A DNA stretch of 64,000 nucleotides from an uncultured Eubacterium sp. (GCA_947178105.1 CAMWXD010000008.1:1-64000); one strand, 5' to 3'; counted from the first letter of the stretch, positions 17,104-24,885 are shown. Made by a program: numbers and translations. The notes: generated by a model not told the origin, from the sequence alone.

Positions 17104-17433
17104 CTAAAGCCATGACTGATATGTATGCATCTGGATATTCCTTTTAAAATCTGCAATACAATCAGCAAGCTCCCCATTATTCACAACAGTCTGCTTGTGA
17201 GTACGGATGTAAGAAGTTGTTTTAAATGATAAAGTAGGATAATTTTTACTTTGCAATTTAAAGTCATAATGCATATCCAGATGTCCTTTCTGAGTGACCC
17301 GTGAAACAGGAAGCACTACAAAATCTTTCTGGTCAGCTTTTCCTATAATTAGCACTGAACGCTTTTTAAATGACATTCTGTGCTTCACATTATCATAATA
17401 TTTGAAAATAGCCCAATACATCTTTCCTATCAT
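17104..17433 (-). CDS. PemK/MazF-like toxin of a Panacea toxin-antitoxin pair
   Basis: The 109-residue protein matches the PemK/MazF fold pattern: an N-terminal YWAIF strand, KRSVLIIGKADQKDFVVLP, and the late motif SYIRTHKQTVV. Such toxins are mostly sequence-specific endoribonucleases that stop translation. The start codon overlaps the stop of the preceding Panacea gene (ATGA), the usual antitoxin-first order. The catalytic residues of classical MazF cannot be confirmed without an alignment. Product is cytoplasmic. Confidence 0.75.
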   Translation of the reverse strand: MIGKMYWAIFKYYDNVKHRMSFKKRSVLIIGKADQKDFVVLPVSRVTQKGHLDMHYDFKLQSKNYPTLSFKTTSYIRTHKQTVVNNGELADCIADFKRNIQMHTYQSWL

Positions 17434-17924
17434 TGGACCACCTCTGCGTCCTCAAATTCATCATAATACATATCATATACTGCATCATATGGTCTGACCT
17501 TTTCTGCATCCGTCCTGATGTCATCAATTAAAATCAATGCATTCCCGTTTTCCTCTTCTGCAAGCGCCTTGCGTGAATTTTTCCAGGAAAGCTCATTATG
17601 GGAAAGCTGGCTCAATTTCCATGAGGCCAAGGCTCCATACTGGAGTATTACATTTTTTGTAATATATGCCCCTTCTGCAGAAAGAGGCTTTTTATCTTCA
17701 TAATGCATACCATCATCCGCATAATGCGCGCGCACTTCTTTCGACACAGGCCCATATTTCCAGCCTTCAAAATTTTCCGCAAATAATGGCTCATTTGTAA
17801 TTGCAAGGCTTTCCCGCTGCGTAAAATAAAGCAGTTTATGCAGCTTCATTTCATCGATGTTTTCTCCCGACTGCCGCTTGTATTCATCATAAATATATTG
17901 AGCAACATCAAGAATTTTTTCCAT
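17430..17924 (-). CDS. Panacea (SocA/DUF4065) domain antitoxin
   Basis: This 164-residue protein has the full Panacea pattern: LHKLLYFTQRESLAITNEPL, then FEGWKYGPVSKEVR, and the distal LSQLSHNELSWKNSR. Panacea antitoxins are known to neutralise many unrelated toxins, the partner being encoded alongside. Here the partner is the PemK/MazF-like protein translated from the overlapping ATG. The GTG start of the ORF track is three codons upstream; the ATG at 17924 has AAGGTGGTG at a better distance. Autoregulation is plausible but no operator was identified. Confidence 0.85.
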   Translation of the reverse strand: MEKILDVAQYIYDEYKRQSGENIDEMKLHKLLYFTQRESLAITNEPLFAENFEGWKYGPVSKEVRAHYADDGMHYEDKKPLSAEGAYITKNVILQYGALASWKLSQLSHNELSWKNSRKALAEEENGNALILIDDIRTDAEKVRPYDAVYDMYYDEFEDAEVVQ

Positions 17925-17962
17925 GAACACCACCTTACCTTTCTTTTATTGTTTATTTATGG

Positions 17963-18277
17963 CTATAAACTCCCATAATATTCTCTCATTTTGTTTTTCG
18001 TAATAACCGTCCTGCGCCTTGTCCATGCAGGCAAATCACCTCTGACATCTTTCCATGGTACTTCACTATGCGACAGCCCCCTCAGATCATACGGCTTCAT
18101 ATTTCCATAGTCGTGAAGCACAATATTTACAGAATCTTTTTCATCCTCTGTTAAAGCATCGGGATATCCTCTGGCAAAATCATCCATACAGACATAAAAC
18201 TTCCCTTGGTGCATATGAAACAGTTCCGGGCACACAGGACCGTTTGCCCGCTTCTGAAGTTTCCAAACCGTTGCCAT
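17963..18277 (-). pseudogene. Decayed second Panacea antitoxin gene
   Basis: The 104-residue frame keeps the second half of a Panacea domain (ANGPVCPELFHMHQGKFYV, LSHSEVPWKDVRGDLP, MREYYGSL). The first half is collapsed: MATV runs straight into WKLQK and then into the GPV motif, whereas family members have about 15 and about 25 residues at those two places. A strong AAGGAGG site and an ATG at 18277 are still intact. It looks like an antitoxin that has lost two internal pieces in frame, and no toxin partner follows it other than the intact pair downstream. Expression remains possible. Confidence 0.6.
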
Positions 18278-18703
18278 GCTTTTCCCTCCTTGTAACATCC
18301 AGCACCTCAGATCGTGTATATATATTTCTCCACATCTGCAAACATACATTGTTAATCATAATATATGCTATCCATTTGCTCCTGTCAATGTTCCTGCTTG
18401 ATGTTTTTATAAAATACATCTTCCACTGTCCACATTCTATACATCAAACTTCTATATATAGCGATTTGACTTCTACTTGCAGACCAGGAAACCCCATATG
18501 ATAACAAGGATTTATTTAACAGGTTATACACCCATCCTCCGTTTTTTCAACTCTGTATCTGCCCTGCCCGTATTTGCAATCTCGTTTTGTTTCCACAAAC
18601 AGGACAGCGTATCCATTCTGTTATTATTTTAATATAGCTTTGGGATTGATTTAGGGAATTACCACAAAAGAAAGAATATATTTGTCTATTACTTGTTGAT
18701 GCT
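18278..18703. other. Intergenic region without a recognisable gene
   Basis: About 425 AT-rich bases separate the Panacea relic from the integrase relic. I see no coding sequence, RNA gene or clear repeat in it. It probably marks the left border of the inserted patch. Confidence 0.5.
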
Positions 18704-18802
18704 ATGAAACTGCCAAGCGGCTATGGAAGTGTGACTAAATTATCTGGAAATAGACGTAAGCCTTATCAGGCGCGAGTAACTTTATCAAAAAAAGCGACAA
18801 CC
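18704..18802 (+). pseudogene. Tyrosine integrase N-terminal remnant
   Basis: The frame starts MKLPSGYGSVTKLSG and continues RRKPYQARVTLSKKATT, the arm-binding (AP2-like) N-terminal domain seen in integrases of Firmicute conjugative elements and phages. It breaks off after about 33 codons where the oppositely oriented DUF262 relic begins. No catalytic domain follows. It therefore marks a destroyed element end. Confidence 0.6.
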
Positions 18803-19277
18803 AGAGGGCATATTTCGTTTTTCTTTTATCTGATGCAACCCTATTAATTACAGACTTAAAATCTTCATTTTTTCTACATACTTCTAGGAAATCAATTCCC
18901 TTCGATCCCAATAATCTAATTGTACAATTCCGTATTTCTTGTGCAGATAAGATTTCACCACCTGTATTCAATCGTTTAAACATATTGTATTTTAGAGAAA
19001 TCTCACTCTCTTTCTTAATGACTTCCATACGAACAAAACTTCTTTTTATTTTTATCTGCAAAGCTTTTGGCAAATTATCAAATGTTAGTCCATTTAAATC
19101 CTTGACTATATCGCATCCTTGCAATTCTAAAAAATCATCATCGGTTTCACCTAACCGTTCCCCCTAAAATGCAAATAACTTGATATTCTTTGCAATCCAT
19201 CAATTAACTCATAAACTCCATCATCTGTCTCTATAACAAAAATCGGTGGAACAGGCATTTCTAAGATTAATGACTCT
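18803..19277 (-). pseudogene. DUF262 (GmrSD-like) protein fragment with frameshift
   Basis: The frame upstream reads ESLILEMPVPPIFVIETDDG and YELIDGLQRISSYLHF, the nuclease/NTPase-type motif region of DUF262 proteins; a one-base loss in a run of five G (six expected) at 19160-19164 then shifts frame into LELQGCDIVKDLNG and NMFKRLNTGGEILSAQEIRN. The true N-terminus is missing before ESL and the C-terminus ends at the integrase junction near 18803, so the last residues of ORF 18735..19124 are not native. DUF262 proteins include GmrSD-type defence nucleases against modified DNA. This copy is dead. Confidence 0.75.
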
Positions 19278-19408
19278 ACACCCGGCCCCGGCCCAGCAAA
19301 AATTTCGGAGTGTGGCCACACCCGAATTGCTTGCCGTTTGTGCGGGTACTGAAAATGGATGTTCTGATTTGTCGTATGTTCTGCACCTATCTAATTTTTT
19401 GAAATCAG

Positions 19409-19457
19409 TTGACATTCTAACAGTTGTTAGGTACAATAAACCTAACGACTGTTAGAA
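19409..19457 (+). promoter_or_regulatory. Promoter and operator of the TetR-SDR operon
   Basis: A TTGACA at 19409-19414 and TACAAT at 19432-19437 are exactly 17 bases apart. An inverted repeat, TTCTAACAGTTGTTAGG with its near-perfect complement (16 of 17), covers 19415-19457 and encloses the -10. Each arm is itself nearly palindromic. This is the layout expected for an autorepressing TetR protein. Confidence 0.85.
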
Positions 19458-19471
19458 TTGGAGGTATGACA

Positions 19472-20086
19472 ATGCAGGGCACAAAGGAAAATATTTTAAT
19501 GGTTTCTTTAGAGCTTTTTTCACAAAGAGGATTTTCAGCAGTTTCTATCAGAGATATTTGTAAAAAAGTAAATATCAAGGAGAGCTCAATATATTACCAC
19601 TTTCAGGATAAACGGGCAATTTTACAGGAATTGCTACAACGTTTTCAAAATACGGCGACCACCATGATGAGCCAGTTAGAATCTATGCTAAAAGATACGA
19701 GTGGTTCGCACAATATAGGCTCCCACGATATAATAGGCAATTACTTCTTTGAACAATACTTGATGGATGATTTTTGCAATAAGGTGATTCGCCTGCTCCT
19801 TATTGAGCAGTTCAACAATGAGGAGGCTCAAAAAATTTACGACCACTGGATTTTTGCCAAACCTCTTGCGTTTCAGAGCAGGGTGTTTTCTGTGTTAATG
19901 GAAATGAAGATTATTAAACACGCAGACAGCTACTATTTGGCCGAAAAATACTATGCACCAATCTTTCTGTTTGCCCAGCGGTGGCTATTCTGTGGCCCAC
20001 TGACCGATGAACATAAGCAGTCCTTTCGGGCAAACATATATCAGCATATGCAAAGATTTTTTGAAGAAATTGCGGAGGAAAACTAA
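19472..20086 (+). CDS. TetR family transcriptional repressor
   Basis: The 204-residue protein has an N-terminal TetR helix-turn-helix (FSAVSIRDICKKVNIKESSIYYHF) at about residues 20-45 and a helical ligand-binding C-terminal domain. The ORF track starts 16 codons early, inside the operator; the ATG at 19472 lies seven bases after GGAGG, and the earlier ATG is too close to that site. It probably represses itself and the downstream SDR gene, which starts one base after its stop. The inducer is unknown. AT-rich composition and flanking recombinase debris suggest transfer. Confidence 0.9.
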   Translation: MQGTKENILMVSLELFSQRGFSAVSIRDICKKVNIKESSIYYHFQDKRAILQELLQRFQNTATTMMSQLESMLKDTSGSHNIGSHDIIGNYFFEQYLMDDFCNKVIRLLLIEQFNNEEAQKIYDHWIFAKPLAFQSRVFSVLMEMKIIKHADSYYLAEKYYAPIFLFAQRWLFCGPLTDEHKQSFRANIYQHMQRFFEEIAEEN

Positions 20087-20087
20087 A

Positions 20088-20837
20088 ATGGGAAACATCA
20101 TTATTGTTGGCGCAAATCAAGGTATCGGATATTATATGGTAGAAAGATTATTGGAATTAGGCAATTCCGTAACAGTATTGGACATTCAGATAGACATGAT
20201 TGAAAAATTACAGAAGAACTATCCCAAAACTGTTTTGCCCATTCTTGCGGATGCAAAAGTTTTTGGGAGCATAGAAAACGGCGTAAAACAGGCGATGGAG
20301 CGTTTTGGGAATATTGATATCGCTATTCATAACGCTTGCCTTTGCGTATTTGAAAACGAACAGAATATTGGTTTCGACATTTACCAAGATGTGCTGGATG
20401 TCAACTATTTCGGAGCGTTGCGGCTGGTAAAATCCGTTCTTCCATATATGCGTAAGGCAGGTAAGGGACGTATGATTTTTACAAGTTCTGGTGTTGGTGT
20501 AACTGGTTTTGAGAATATTTCTCCTTATGCGGCCTCGAAAGGAGCAATAGAATCATTGGCTAAATGTCTGCAAATAGAAAATGAAGAGTATGGTATCACT
20601 TTCCATTTGTTCCACCCACCATTGACAAATACAAAATCAGCGTCAGGAATTTCTGTTCCAACAGAATTCAAGGCAGAAGCAAAAAAAGTTGGATATGGGC
20701 TGGCTAATCGTATCTGGATAAAAAAGTTTGTGATTTGTCACTCTGCAATTCAAACAGCACAAATGAAATTTTCTTACCGGCATCCTTTATTCATTGGAAA
20801 AATGATGACTAAGGCAACAAAAAAGTCATTGAAGTAG
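20088..20837 (+). CDS. Short-chain dehydrogenase/reductase
   Basis: This 249-residue enzyme has the classical SDR signs: an N-terminal nucleotide loop GANQGIG (one step from the usual TGxxxGIG), HNACLC in place of NNAG, a serine in TSSGVGV, and the catalytic pair YAASK. It should reduce or oxidise an alcohol or carbonyl with NAD(P). It is translated directly after the TetR gene, so its expression probably depends on that repressor, perhaps in answer to a toxic compound. The ORF-track start lies inside tetR; the ATG at 20088 is preceded by GGAGGAAAACTAA. Confidence 0.88.
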   Translation: MGNIIIVGANQGIGYYMVERLLELGNSVTVLDIQIDMIEKLQKNYPKTVLPILADAKVFGSIENGVKQAMERFGNIDIAIHNACLCVFENEQNIGFDIYQDVLDVNYFGALRLVKSVLPYMRKAGKGRMIFTSSGVGVTGFENISPYAASKGAIESLAKCLQIENEEYGITFHLFHPPLTNTKSASGISVPTEFKAEAKKVGYGLANRIWIKKFVICHSAIQTAQMKFSYRHPLFIGKMMTKATKKSLK

Positions 20838-20856
20838 AAAAAAGTGAGGATTTGCA

Positions 20857-20904
20857 GTGAAAAGATATAGAATGGCAGCATTACTAATTCTTGTACATGA
20901 ATAA
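20857..20904 (+). pseudogene. Truncated start of a membrane or exported protein
   Basis: A GTG start after a GAGG-type site gives KRYRMAALLILVHE and then stops. It looks like the first residues of a signal or membrane helix cut off by rearrangement. The rest of the gene is missing, and nothing recognisable follows until the recombinase relic. Confidence 0.3.
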
Positions 20905-20980
20905 ATTTTTATTTTGGTAAAAGATTATGAGAAATATTAAAACTGAATGGATATTATGTCTTGTCTTGTAATATGTAGGG

Positions 20981-21075
20981 ATAAAGGAACTTACCCCCGT
21001 AATCGTTAATGAATTTATCAAGAAAATCATAGTCCATGCGCTGGAAAAGTTGGACAGGAAACGGTACAGAAAGTA
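20981..21075 (+). pseudogene. Serine recombinase C-terminal remnant
   Basis: The frame IKELTPVIVNEFIKKIIVHA followed by LEKLDRKRYRKY matches the C-terminal end of large serine recombinases (TnpX/TndX-like, DUF4368 region) carried by clostridial mobile elements. The catalytic and zinc-ribbon parts are absent. The remaining sequence up to 21233 shows no clear gene. Together with the integrase relic it brackets the TetR-SDR pair. Confidence 0.6.
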
Positions 21076-21233
21076 CGTCGCCGAAATGTCAAGGCGCATA
21101 GGAACTCGAAAAGACGGTACAGCCTTTACAATCGGGGCTATACCGCCTAATCTGAAATTACTTCCCTCTAACCGTAAACATTTGAGATTGCGGTATTTTC
21201 AAGCCTTCCGGCATATTCATTTACAAAGTATAT

Positions 21234-22244
21234 TTAGAACTTCCCAGCATTCGCAGCTTCTTCAACAGAAACAGCTACAGCTACCGTAGCGCCAACCATC
21301 GGGTTGTTGCCCATACCGATTAAGCCCATCATTTCCACATGGGCTGGAACGGATGAAGAACCAGCAAACTGTGCATCAGAATGCATACGTCCCATCGTGT
21401 CGGTCATACCGTAAGAAGCCGGGCCTGCTGCCATATTGTCTGGATGCAGCGTACGCCCTGTGCCGCCGCCGGATGCTACGGAGAAGTACTGTTTGCCCTG
21501 CTCGTTGCATTCTTTTTTGTATGTACCTGCTACCGGGTGCTGGAAGCGTGTCGGATTGGTAGAGTTTCCTGTGATGGATACGCCTACGTTTTCATGATGC
21601 ATGATCGCAACGCCTTCCTGTACATCGTCAGCGCCGTAGCATTTTACAGAAGCACGAAGCCCTTCTGAATACGGTTTTTCGTAAACAACGTTCAGTTTTG
21701 CTTCTTTGTAGTCATACTGTGTCTCAACGAATGTAAAGCCGTTGATGCGGGAAATGATCTGTGCAGCGTCTTTCCCAAGGCCGTTTAAGATAACGCGAAG
21801 CGGCTGCTTGCGCACCTTGTTTGCTTTTTCTGCAATACCGATTGCGCCTTCTGCTGCTGCAAAGGATTCGTGGCCTGCTAAAAAGCAGAAACATTCTGTC
21901 TCTTCTTCCAGTAACATCTTGCCTAAGTTGCCGTGTCCAAGGCCTACTTTTCTGTGGTCTGCTACAGAACCCGGGATACAAAATGCCTGTAAGCCTTCGC
22001 CGATAGCGGCAGCGGCATCCGCAGCTTTTCTGCATCCTTTTTTAATTGCAATCGCAGCGCCTACTGTATATGCCCAGCAAGCGTTTTCAAAACAAATCGG
22101 CTGGATCTTTTTTACCTGCTCGTATACGTCAAGCCCAGCATCCTTTGTGATTTTCTCAGCTTCTTCGATAGAGCTGATGCCGTAGTTGTTTAATACGGCG
22201 TTAATCTGGTCAATTCTTCTTTCATATGATTCAAATAATGCCAT
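21234..22244 (-). CDS. GGGtGRT family protein
   Basis: The 336-residue product carries the motif that names the family, SGGGTGRTLHPDN, and the following MAAGPASYGMTDTMGRMHSD. The function of this family is not established. It is encoded 20 bases after a NifU-like scaffold gene, a pairing seen in anaerobic Firmicutes, so a role in iron-sulfur or redox metabolism is possible (inference). There is no signal peptide. Several alanine- and glycine-rich helices and the conserved GGGTGRT loop suggest nucleotide or cofactor binding, unproven. Confidence 0.88.
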   Translation of the reverse strand: MALFESYERRIDQINAVLNNYGISSIEEAEKITKDAGLDVYEQVKKIQPICFENACWAYTVGAAIAIKKGCRKAADAAAAIGEGLQAFCIPGSVADHRKVGLGHGNLGKMLLEEETECFCFLAGHESFAAAEGAIGIAEKANKVRKQPLRVILNGLGKDAAQIISRINGFTFVETQYDYKEAKLNVVYEKPYSEGLRASVKCYGADDVQEGVAIMHHENVGVSITGNSTNPTRFQHPVAGTYKKECNEQGKQYFSVASGGGTGRTLHPDNMAAGPASYGMTDTMGRMHSDAQFAGSSSVPAHVEMMGLIGMGNNPMVGATVAVAVSVEEAANAGKF

Positions 22245-22264
22245 GATTCTTCGTTCTCCCTTCC

Positions 22265-22957
22265 TTACTCTACTCTCGGATCAATAATCTTCGCAGCATC
22301 CGCTACACGCCCGTACTGTCCTTTCGCCTTTTCCCAGGCTGTGTTAGGATCATCGCCTTTTTTAATAAAGTCAGTCATTTTGCCAAGAGAAACGAACTGA
22401 TACCCAATTACTTCATCGTTGTCATCCAAAGCAATGCCGGTTACATAGCCTTCTGCCATCTCCAGATAACGAACACCTTTTTCTTTTGTTGCGTACATCG
22501 TACCAACCTGAGAACGAAGTCCCTTACCAAGATCTTCCAGGCCAGCTCCTACAGCAAGGCCGTCGTCAGAAAATGCACTCTGTGTACGTCCATATACGAT
22601 CTGTAAGAACAATTCTCTCATTGCTGTGTTGATTGCATCACAGACAAGGTCTGTATTCAACGCTTCCAGAATCGTCTTTCCCTGTAAGATTTCTGCTGCC
22701 ATAGCCGCGGAATGGGTCATGCCGGAACATCCGATTGTCTCTACAAGAGCTTCCTCGATGATGCCGTTCTTTACATTCAGGGACAGCTTGCAGGCACCCT
22801 GCTGCGGTGCGCACCAGCCTACACCGTGTGTAAATCCGGAAATATCTTCAATTTTTTTAGAATGTACCCATTTCCCTTCTTCCGGGATTGGAGCCGGCTC
22901 GTGCTTTGCACCTTTAGCAACCGGACACATGTTTTGAACTTCCTGTGTGTAAATCAT
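22265..22957 (-). CDS. NifU-like iron-sulfur cluster scaffold-type protein
   Basis: The 230-residue product has the N-terminal NifU/IscU-type fold pattern with cysteines at NMCPVAKG, GWCAPQQGAC, TIGCSGMTH and LVCDAI, able to hold a cluster. It is annotated in related genomes as an iron-sulfur cluster assembly scaffold protein. The ORF begins 35 codons early; the ATG at 22957 has AAAGGAGTCTTAAA upstream and is the natural start. It is the first gene of a two-gene unit with the GGGtGRT protein. Confidence 0.85.
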   Translation of the reverse strand: MIYTQEVQNMCPVAKGAKHEPAPIPEEGKWVHSKKIEDISGFTHGVGWCAPQQGACKLSLNVKNGIIEEALVETIGCSGMTHSAAMAAEILQGKTILEALNTDLVCDAINTAMRELFLQIVYGRTQSAFSDDGLAVGAGLEDLGKGLRSQVGTMYATKEKGVRYLEMAEGYVTGIALDDNDEVIGYQFVSLGKMTDFIKKGDDPNTAWEKAKGQYGRVADAAKIIDPRVE

Positions 22958-23090
22958 TTTAAGACTCCTTTCAATTAGATAAATGATGCCAGCGTCTAAG
23001 ACGCGCTGGATGGGTAACATGTTGGACTTATATTGTTCAACATACTGCATATATTTTCGCATATTTTGTCAAATTAGTCTAGTCCTTTTC
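22958..23090 (-). promoter_or_regulatory. Leader with two palindromes before the NifU-like gene
   Basis: Reading on the minus strand, a TTGACA lies at 23067-23072. Two inverted repeats follow: ATGTTGAAC with a matching arm at 23018-23044 and CCAGCG/CGCTGG at 22989-23009. They may be operators or leader hairpins. I could not place a convincing -10 at standard distance. Confidence 0.4.
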
Positions 23091-23293
23091 CACAAAAAAG
23101 TGTCACTCATGTAACAGTTCAGTCTGCAATGTCATTTAGTTAAGAAATTTTTAAATATAATGGTTAGATTTGAAAATAGGGTCTAACTATTTTTTATTAT
23201 TTTTTATAAAATAGGACTTGACAAATCAGGTAAAATGTGAAGCCGGTTTCGCTGATTGAACTGCATCAGCGAAACCGGCCCCTTGTAGTTAGA

Positions 23294-23757
23294 AAACATT
23301 TTTAAATACGAGATTTCCGATTTCTTTGGCTTGGACGCCGCCATGCCGACTGCATCTGCTCTCAGCAGCGTGCAAAGCTCAAGCCGGAAGCACTGGAGGA
23401 GGTATTCCGCCGGTTCAATGTCCCGGCAGAACCGCCACAGCCCGGTGACACCTGCGGCCTGATTGCTACAGACGGGTCCACCTTTACATTTTTCAGTAGG
23501 CCGCGTTTTGCGTCTGATGATTACTTTGTATCCGAAGGCCATTCTGCAAAAGGTTTTTACAGCATGCATCTGAATGCCTTTTTTAACCTTAAGACAAATT
23601 TTTATACGGATGCTGTAATACAGCCCGTCCACAGGAAAAACGAATTCCGGGCTTTCTGTGACATGGTGGGCCGTTATGAAACCAGGCCGGAAAGAAAGGC
23701 CATTTTTATAGGGGCCGTGGATACTGTTCCTATAATAATATGGCCCATGTCATAAAA
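23294..23757 (+). pseudogene. IS4-type transposase, N-terminal half (frameshifted)
   Basis: The relic reads YEISDFFGLDAAMPTASAL, then after a one-base shift QQRAKLKPEALEEVFRRFN, ATDGSTFTFFSRPRF (a DDE-type first Asp) and KGFYSMHLNAFFNLKT, ending at ERKAIFIG. Another lost base (GGGGCC against GGGGACC in the right copy) replaces the next motif DRGYCSYNN by a stop. The C-terminal half of the same kind of transposase lies 5.4 kb away at 29173-29645. This half cannot encode an active enzyme. Confidence 0.8.
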
Positions 23758-23769
23758 AAAGGACAGTAT
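23688..23769 (+). repeat. Left copy of an 82-83 bp direct repeat
   Basis: This 82-base sequence (from CGGAAAGAAAGGCC to AAAGGACAGTAT) recurs at 29173-29255 with a single one-base insertion. Both copies are the same internal part of the IS4-type transposase. The copies bound a 5.4-kb segment holding a type I toxin locus and the surface-protein gene. Confidence 0.95.
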
Positions 23770-23836
23770 CGCCATGCACCCCGCTGCATGTCGCGGGCCA
23801 ACAGATAAGTTTATACTGGACAGACAAAAAAGGTTC

Positions 23837-23965
23837 TTGCAATCAAAACTAAGATGTGCTATATTATAAATATAAAAGGAGTAACCGCCCACAAAGTGGT
23901 TTACCTCCAGATAAGTGTAAAGCCTGCCTGTCCTCGGCAAAGTACAAGGTAGGCTTATTTATTTT
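23837..23965 (+). ncRNA. Predicted antisense RNA (type I antitoxin), locus 1
   Basis: A promoter TTGCAA (23837-23842), 17 bases, TATATT (23860-23865) would start an RNA near 23872. The RNA begins with AAAGGAGTAACCGCCCA and ends at a hairpin (AAGCCTGCCT/AGGTAGGCTT) at about 23921-23957 followed by ATTTATTTTC. It converges on the 31-residue toxin gene and overlaps its stop and 3' region, the txpA/ratA arrangement. The same promoter and the same RNA start are seen at the second locus (48.1-48.3 kb). Confidence 0.65.
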
Positions 23966-24054
23966 CGCTTGTTCGTCCTATCAATATAGGCAAGCAGTGC
24001 AATCAGGAAATTACCGCCCAAAAATAACAGGCTTAAAACTTCGTATGTATCCAT
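23959..24054 (-). CDS. Holin-like type I toxin, 31 residues, locus 1
   Basis: Too short for the ORF track. It begins MDTYEVLSLLFLGGN, continues with a single membrane helix (FLIALLAYI) and ends DRTNKRK. Length, one transmembrane helix and a basic tail fit the putative holin-like toxin family (TxpA/BsrG-like type I toxins), which damage the membrane when overproduced. The start has a strong GGGAGGTGG, but that site can pair with an upstream CCTCCC. An antisense RNA promoter faces it from the other side. Confidence 0.75.
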   Translation of the reverse strand: MDTYEVLSLLFLGGNFLIALLAYIDRTNKRK

Positions 24055-24062
24055 CTGCACCA

Positions 24063-24152
24063 CCTCCCTTCTTTTTTTCAAGTTAGGGAGGCTACCACCT
24101 TGTAACACGATTACTCTTCTGAAATTCTAACACATCTTTTAACGCTCCACAA
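24063..24152 (-). promoter_or_regulatory. Toxin promoter and Shine-Dalgarno hairpin, locus 1
   Basis: On the minus strand, TTGTGG (24147-24152) and TAGAAT (24124-24129) are 17 bases apart. The leader starts GAGTAATCGTGTTACAAGGTG, nearly the same as in locus 2. CCTCCC and GGGAGG at 24063-24091 form a hairpin that hides the ribosome binding site of the toxin. Confidence 0.7.
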
Positions 24153-24376
24153 CAATATTTTTCATTACATACAGAAAATATCGGACAAAAAATGACTGCA
24201 AAACTTTTTCAGCTTTACCGCCTGTTATATCATACGGCAGACTACGTCCGCAACCTAACTAAAAAATCAAAACCACTCTTTCTTGATAATGTAGTATAAT
24301 AACTACTGAAAATAATCGGTGACTACCAGCCCTCAAAGCGTTCTCACCAGTTTAAATATAAAGGAGTGGTTTTGAC

Positions 24377-24555
24377 ATGGATATTTTAAAACATTTTGAC
24401 GGAAAAATAACAGATTGACTGGGATGATGTATAGCAGTATCTTGAAGGATATGTCGGGGACTATTACGAAATCGCTGAAAATGGCAGGAAATATCTGTAT
24501 GATATTCTGGCAGTAAAAAAAGAAACGAGCAAAGTTATTTTGGTAATGGAGGGAA
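24377..24555 (+). pseudogene. Fragment of a phage/mobile-element polyvalent-type protein
   Basis: A good AAGGAG site and ATG at 24377 give MDILKHFDGKIT, after which frame is lost. A shifted frame reads QYLEGYVGDYYEIAENGRK and then YLYDILAVKKETS, with one TAG just before it. In Lachnospiraceae phage-type proteins I recall these two blocks as normally separated by a longer stretch, so an internal deletion is likely. This identification rests on memory of the motifs only. Confidence 0.4.
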
Positions 24556-24622
24556 ATTTTAATCGCTGTTTTCTTAATTCTGTTATAATCTTACTATCAG
24601 AATTTTGAAAGGAGCTTTCTGG

Positions 24623-24877
24623 ATGGGCGGCAATTACAGCAAAAGTATTTATAACCAGTTGATGGATGTCATGGGCAGATTAGAAGCCATGAAATCTGAA
24701 TGCAAAAATAACCGGAAAGAAGTTACAGCCCTTAACCAAGAAGTGAAAAGGCTGCAGAAAGAAAACTCCCGGTTAAAAGAAGAACTTTCCACCGTAAAAG
24801 CGGAAAACGCTGCCCTGCATAAAGAGAGCGCCACTCTCCGGAAAGTACATCTGCAAGTTTCCATTCACCACAAATGA
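24623..24877 (+). pseudogene. IS66-type transposase N-terminal fragment (coiled coil)
   Basis: The 84-residue frame starts MGGNYSKSIYNQLMDVMGRL and runs into a charged heptad repeat (VKRLQKENSRLKEEL). This is the N-terminal coiled coil of IS66-like transposases found in this family; the zinc-binding and DDE domains are missing. AAAGGAG lies before the ATG at 24623. A TATAAT is present upstream at about 24583. It may be expressed as a short coiled-coil peptide, but more probably it is a relic. Confidence 0.6.
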
Positions 24878-24885
24878 GCCAGCCG

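Noticed and set aside
19311-19324. GTGTGGCCACAC palindrome as an element end
   Set aside because: The 12-base palindrome is short and isolated; the surrounding sequence up to the DUF262 relic is not recognised, so no claim is made.
23242-23279. GCCGGTTTCGCTGA hairpin as terminator or IS end
   Set aside because: It lies where the transposase relic may still be coding and has no T run; its role could not be decided, so it is not listed as a feature.
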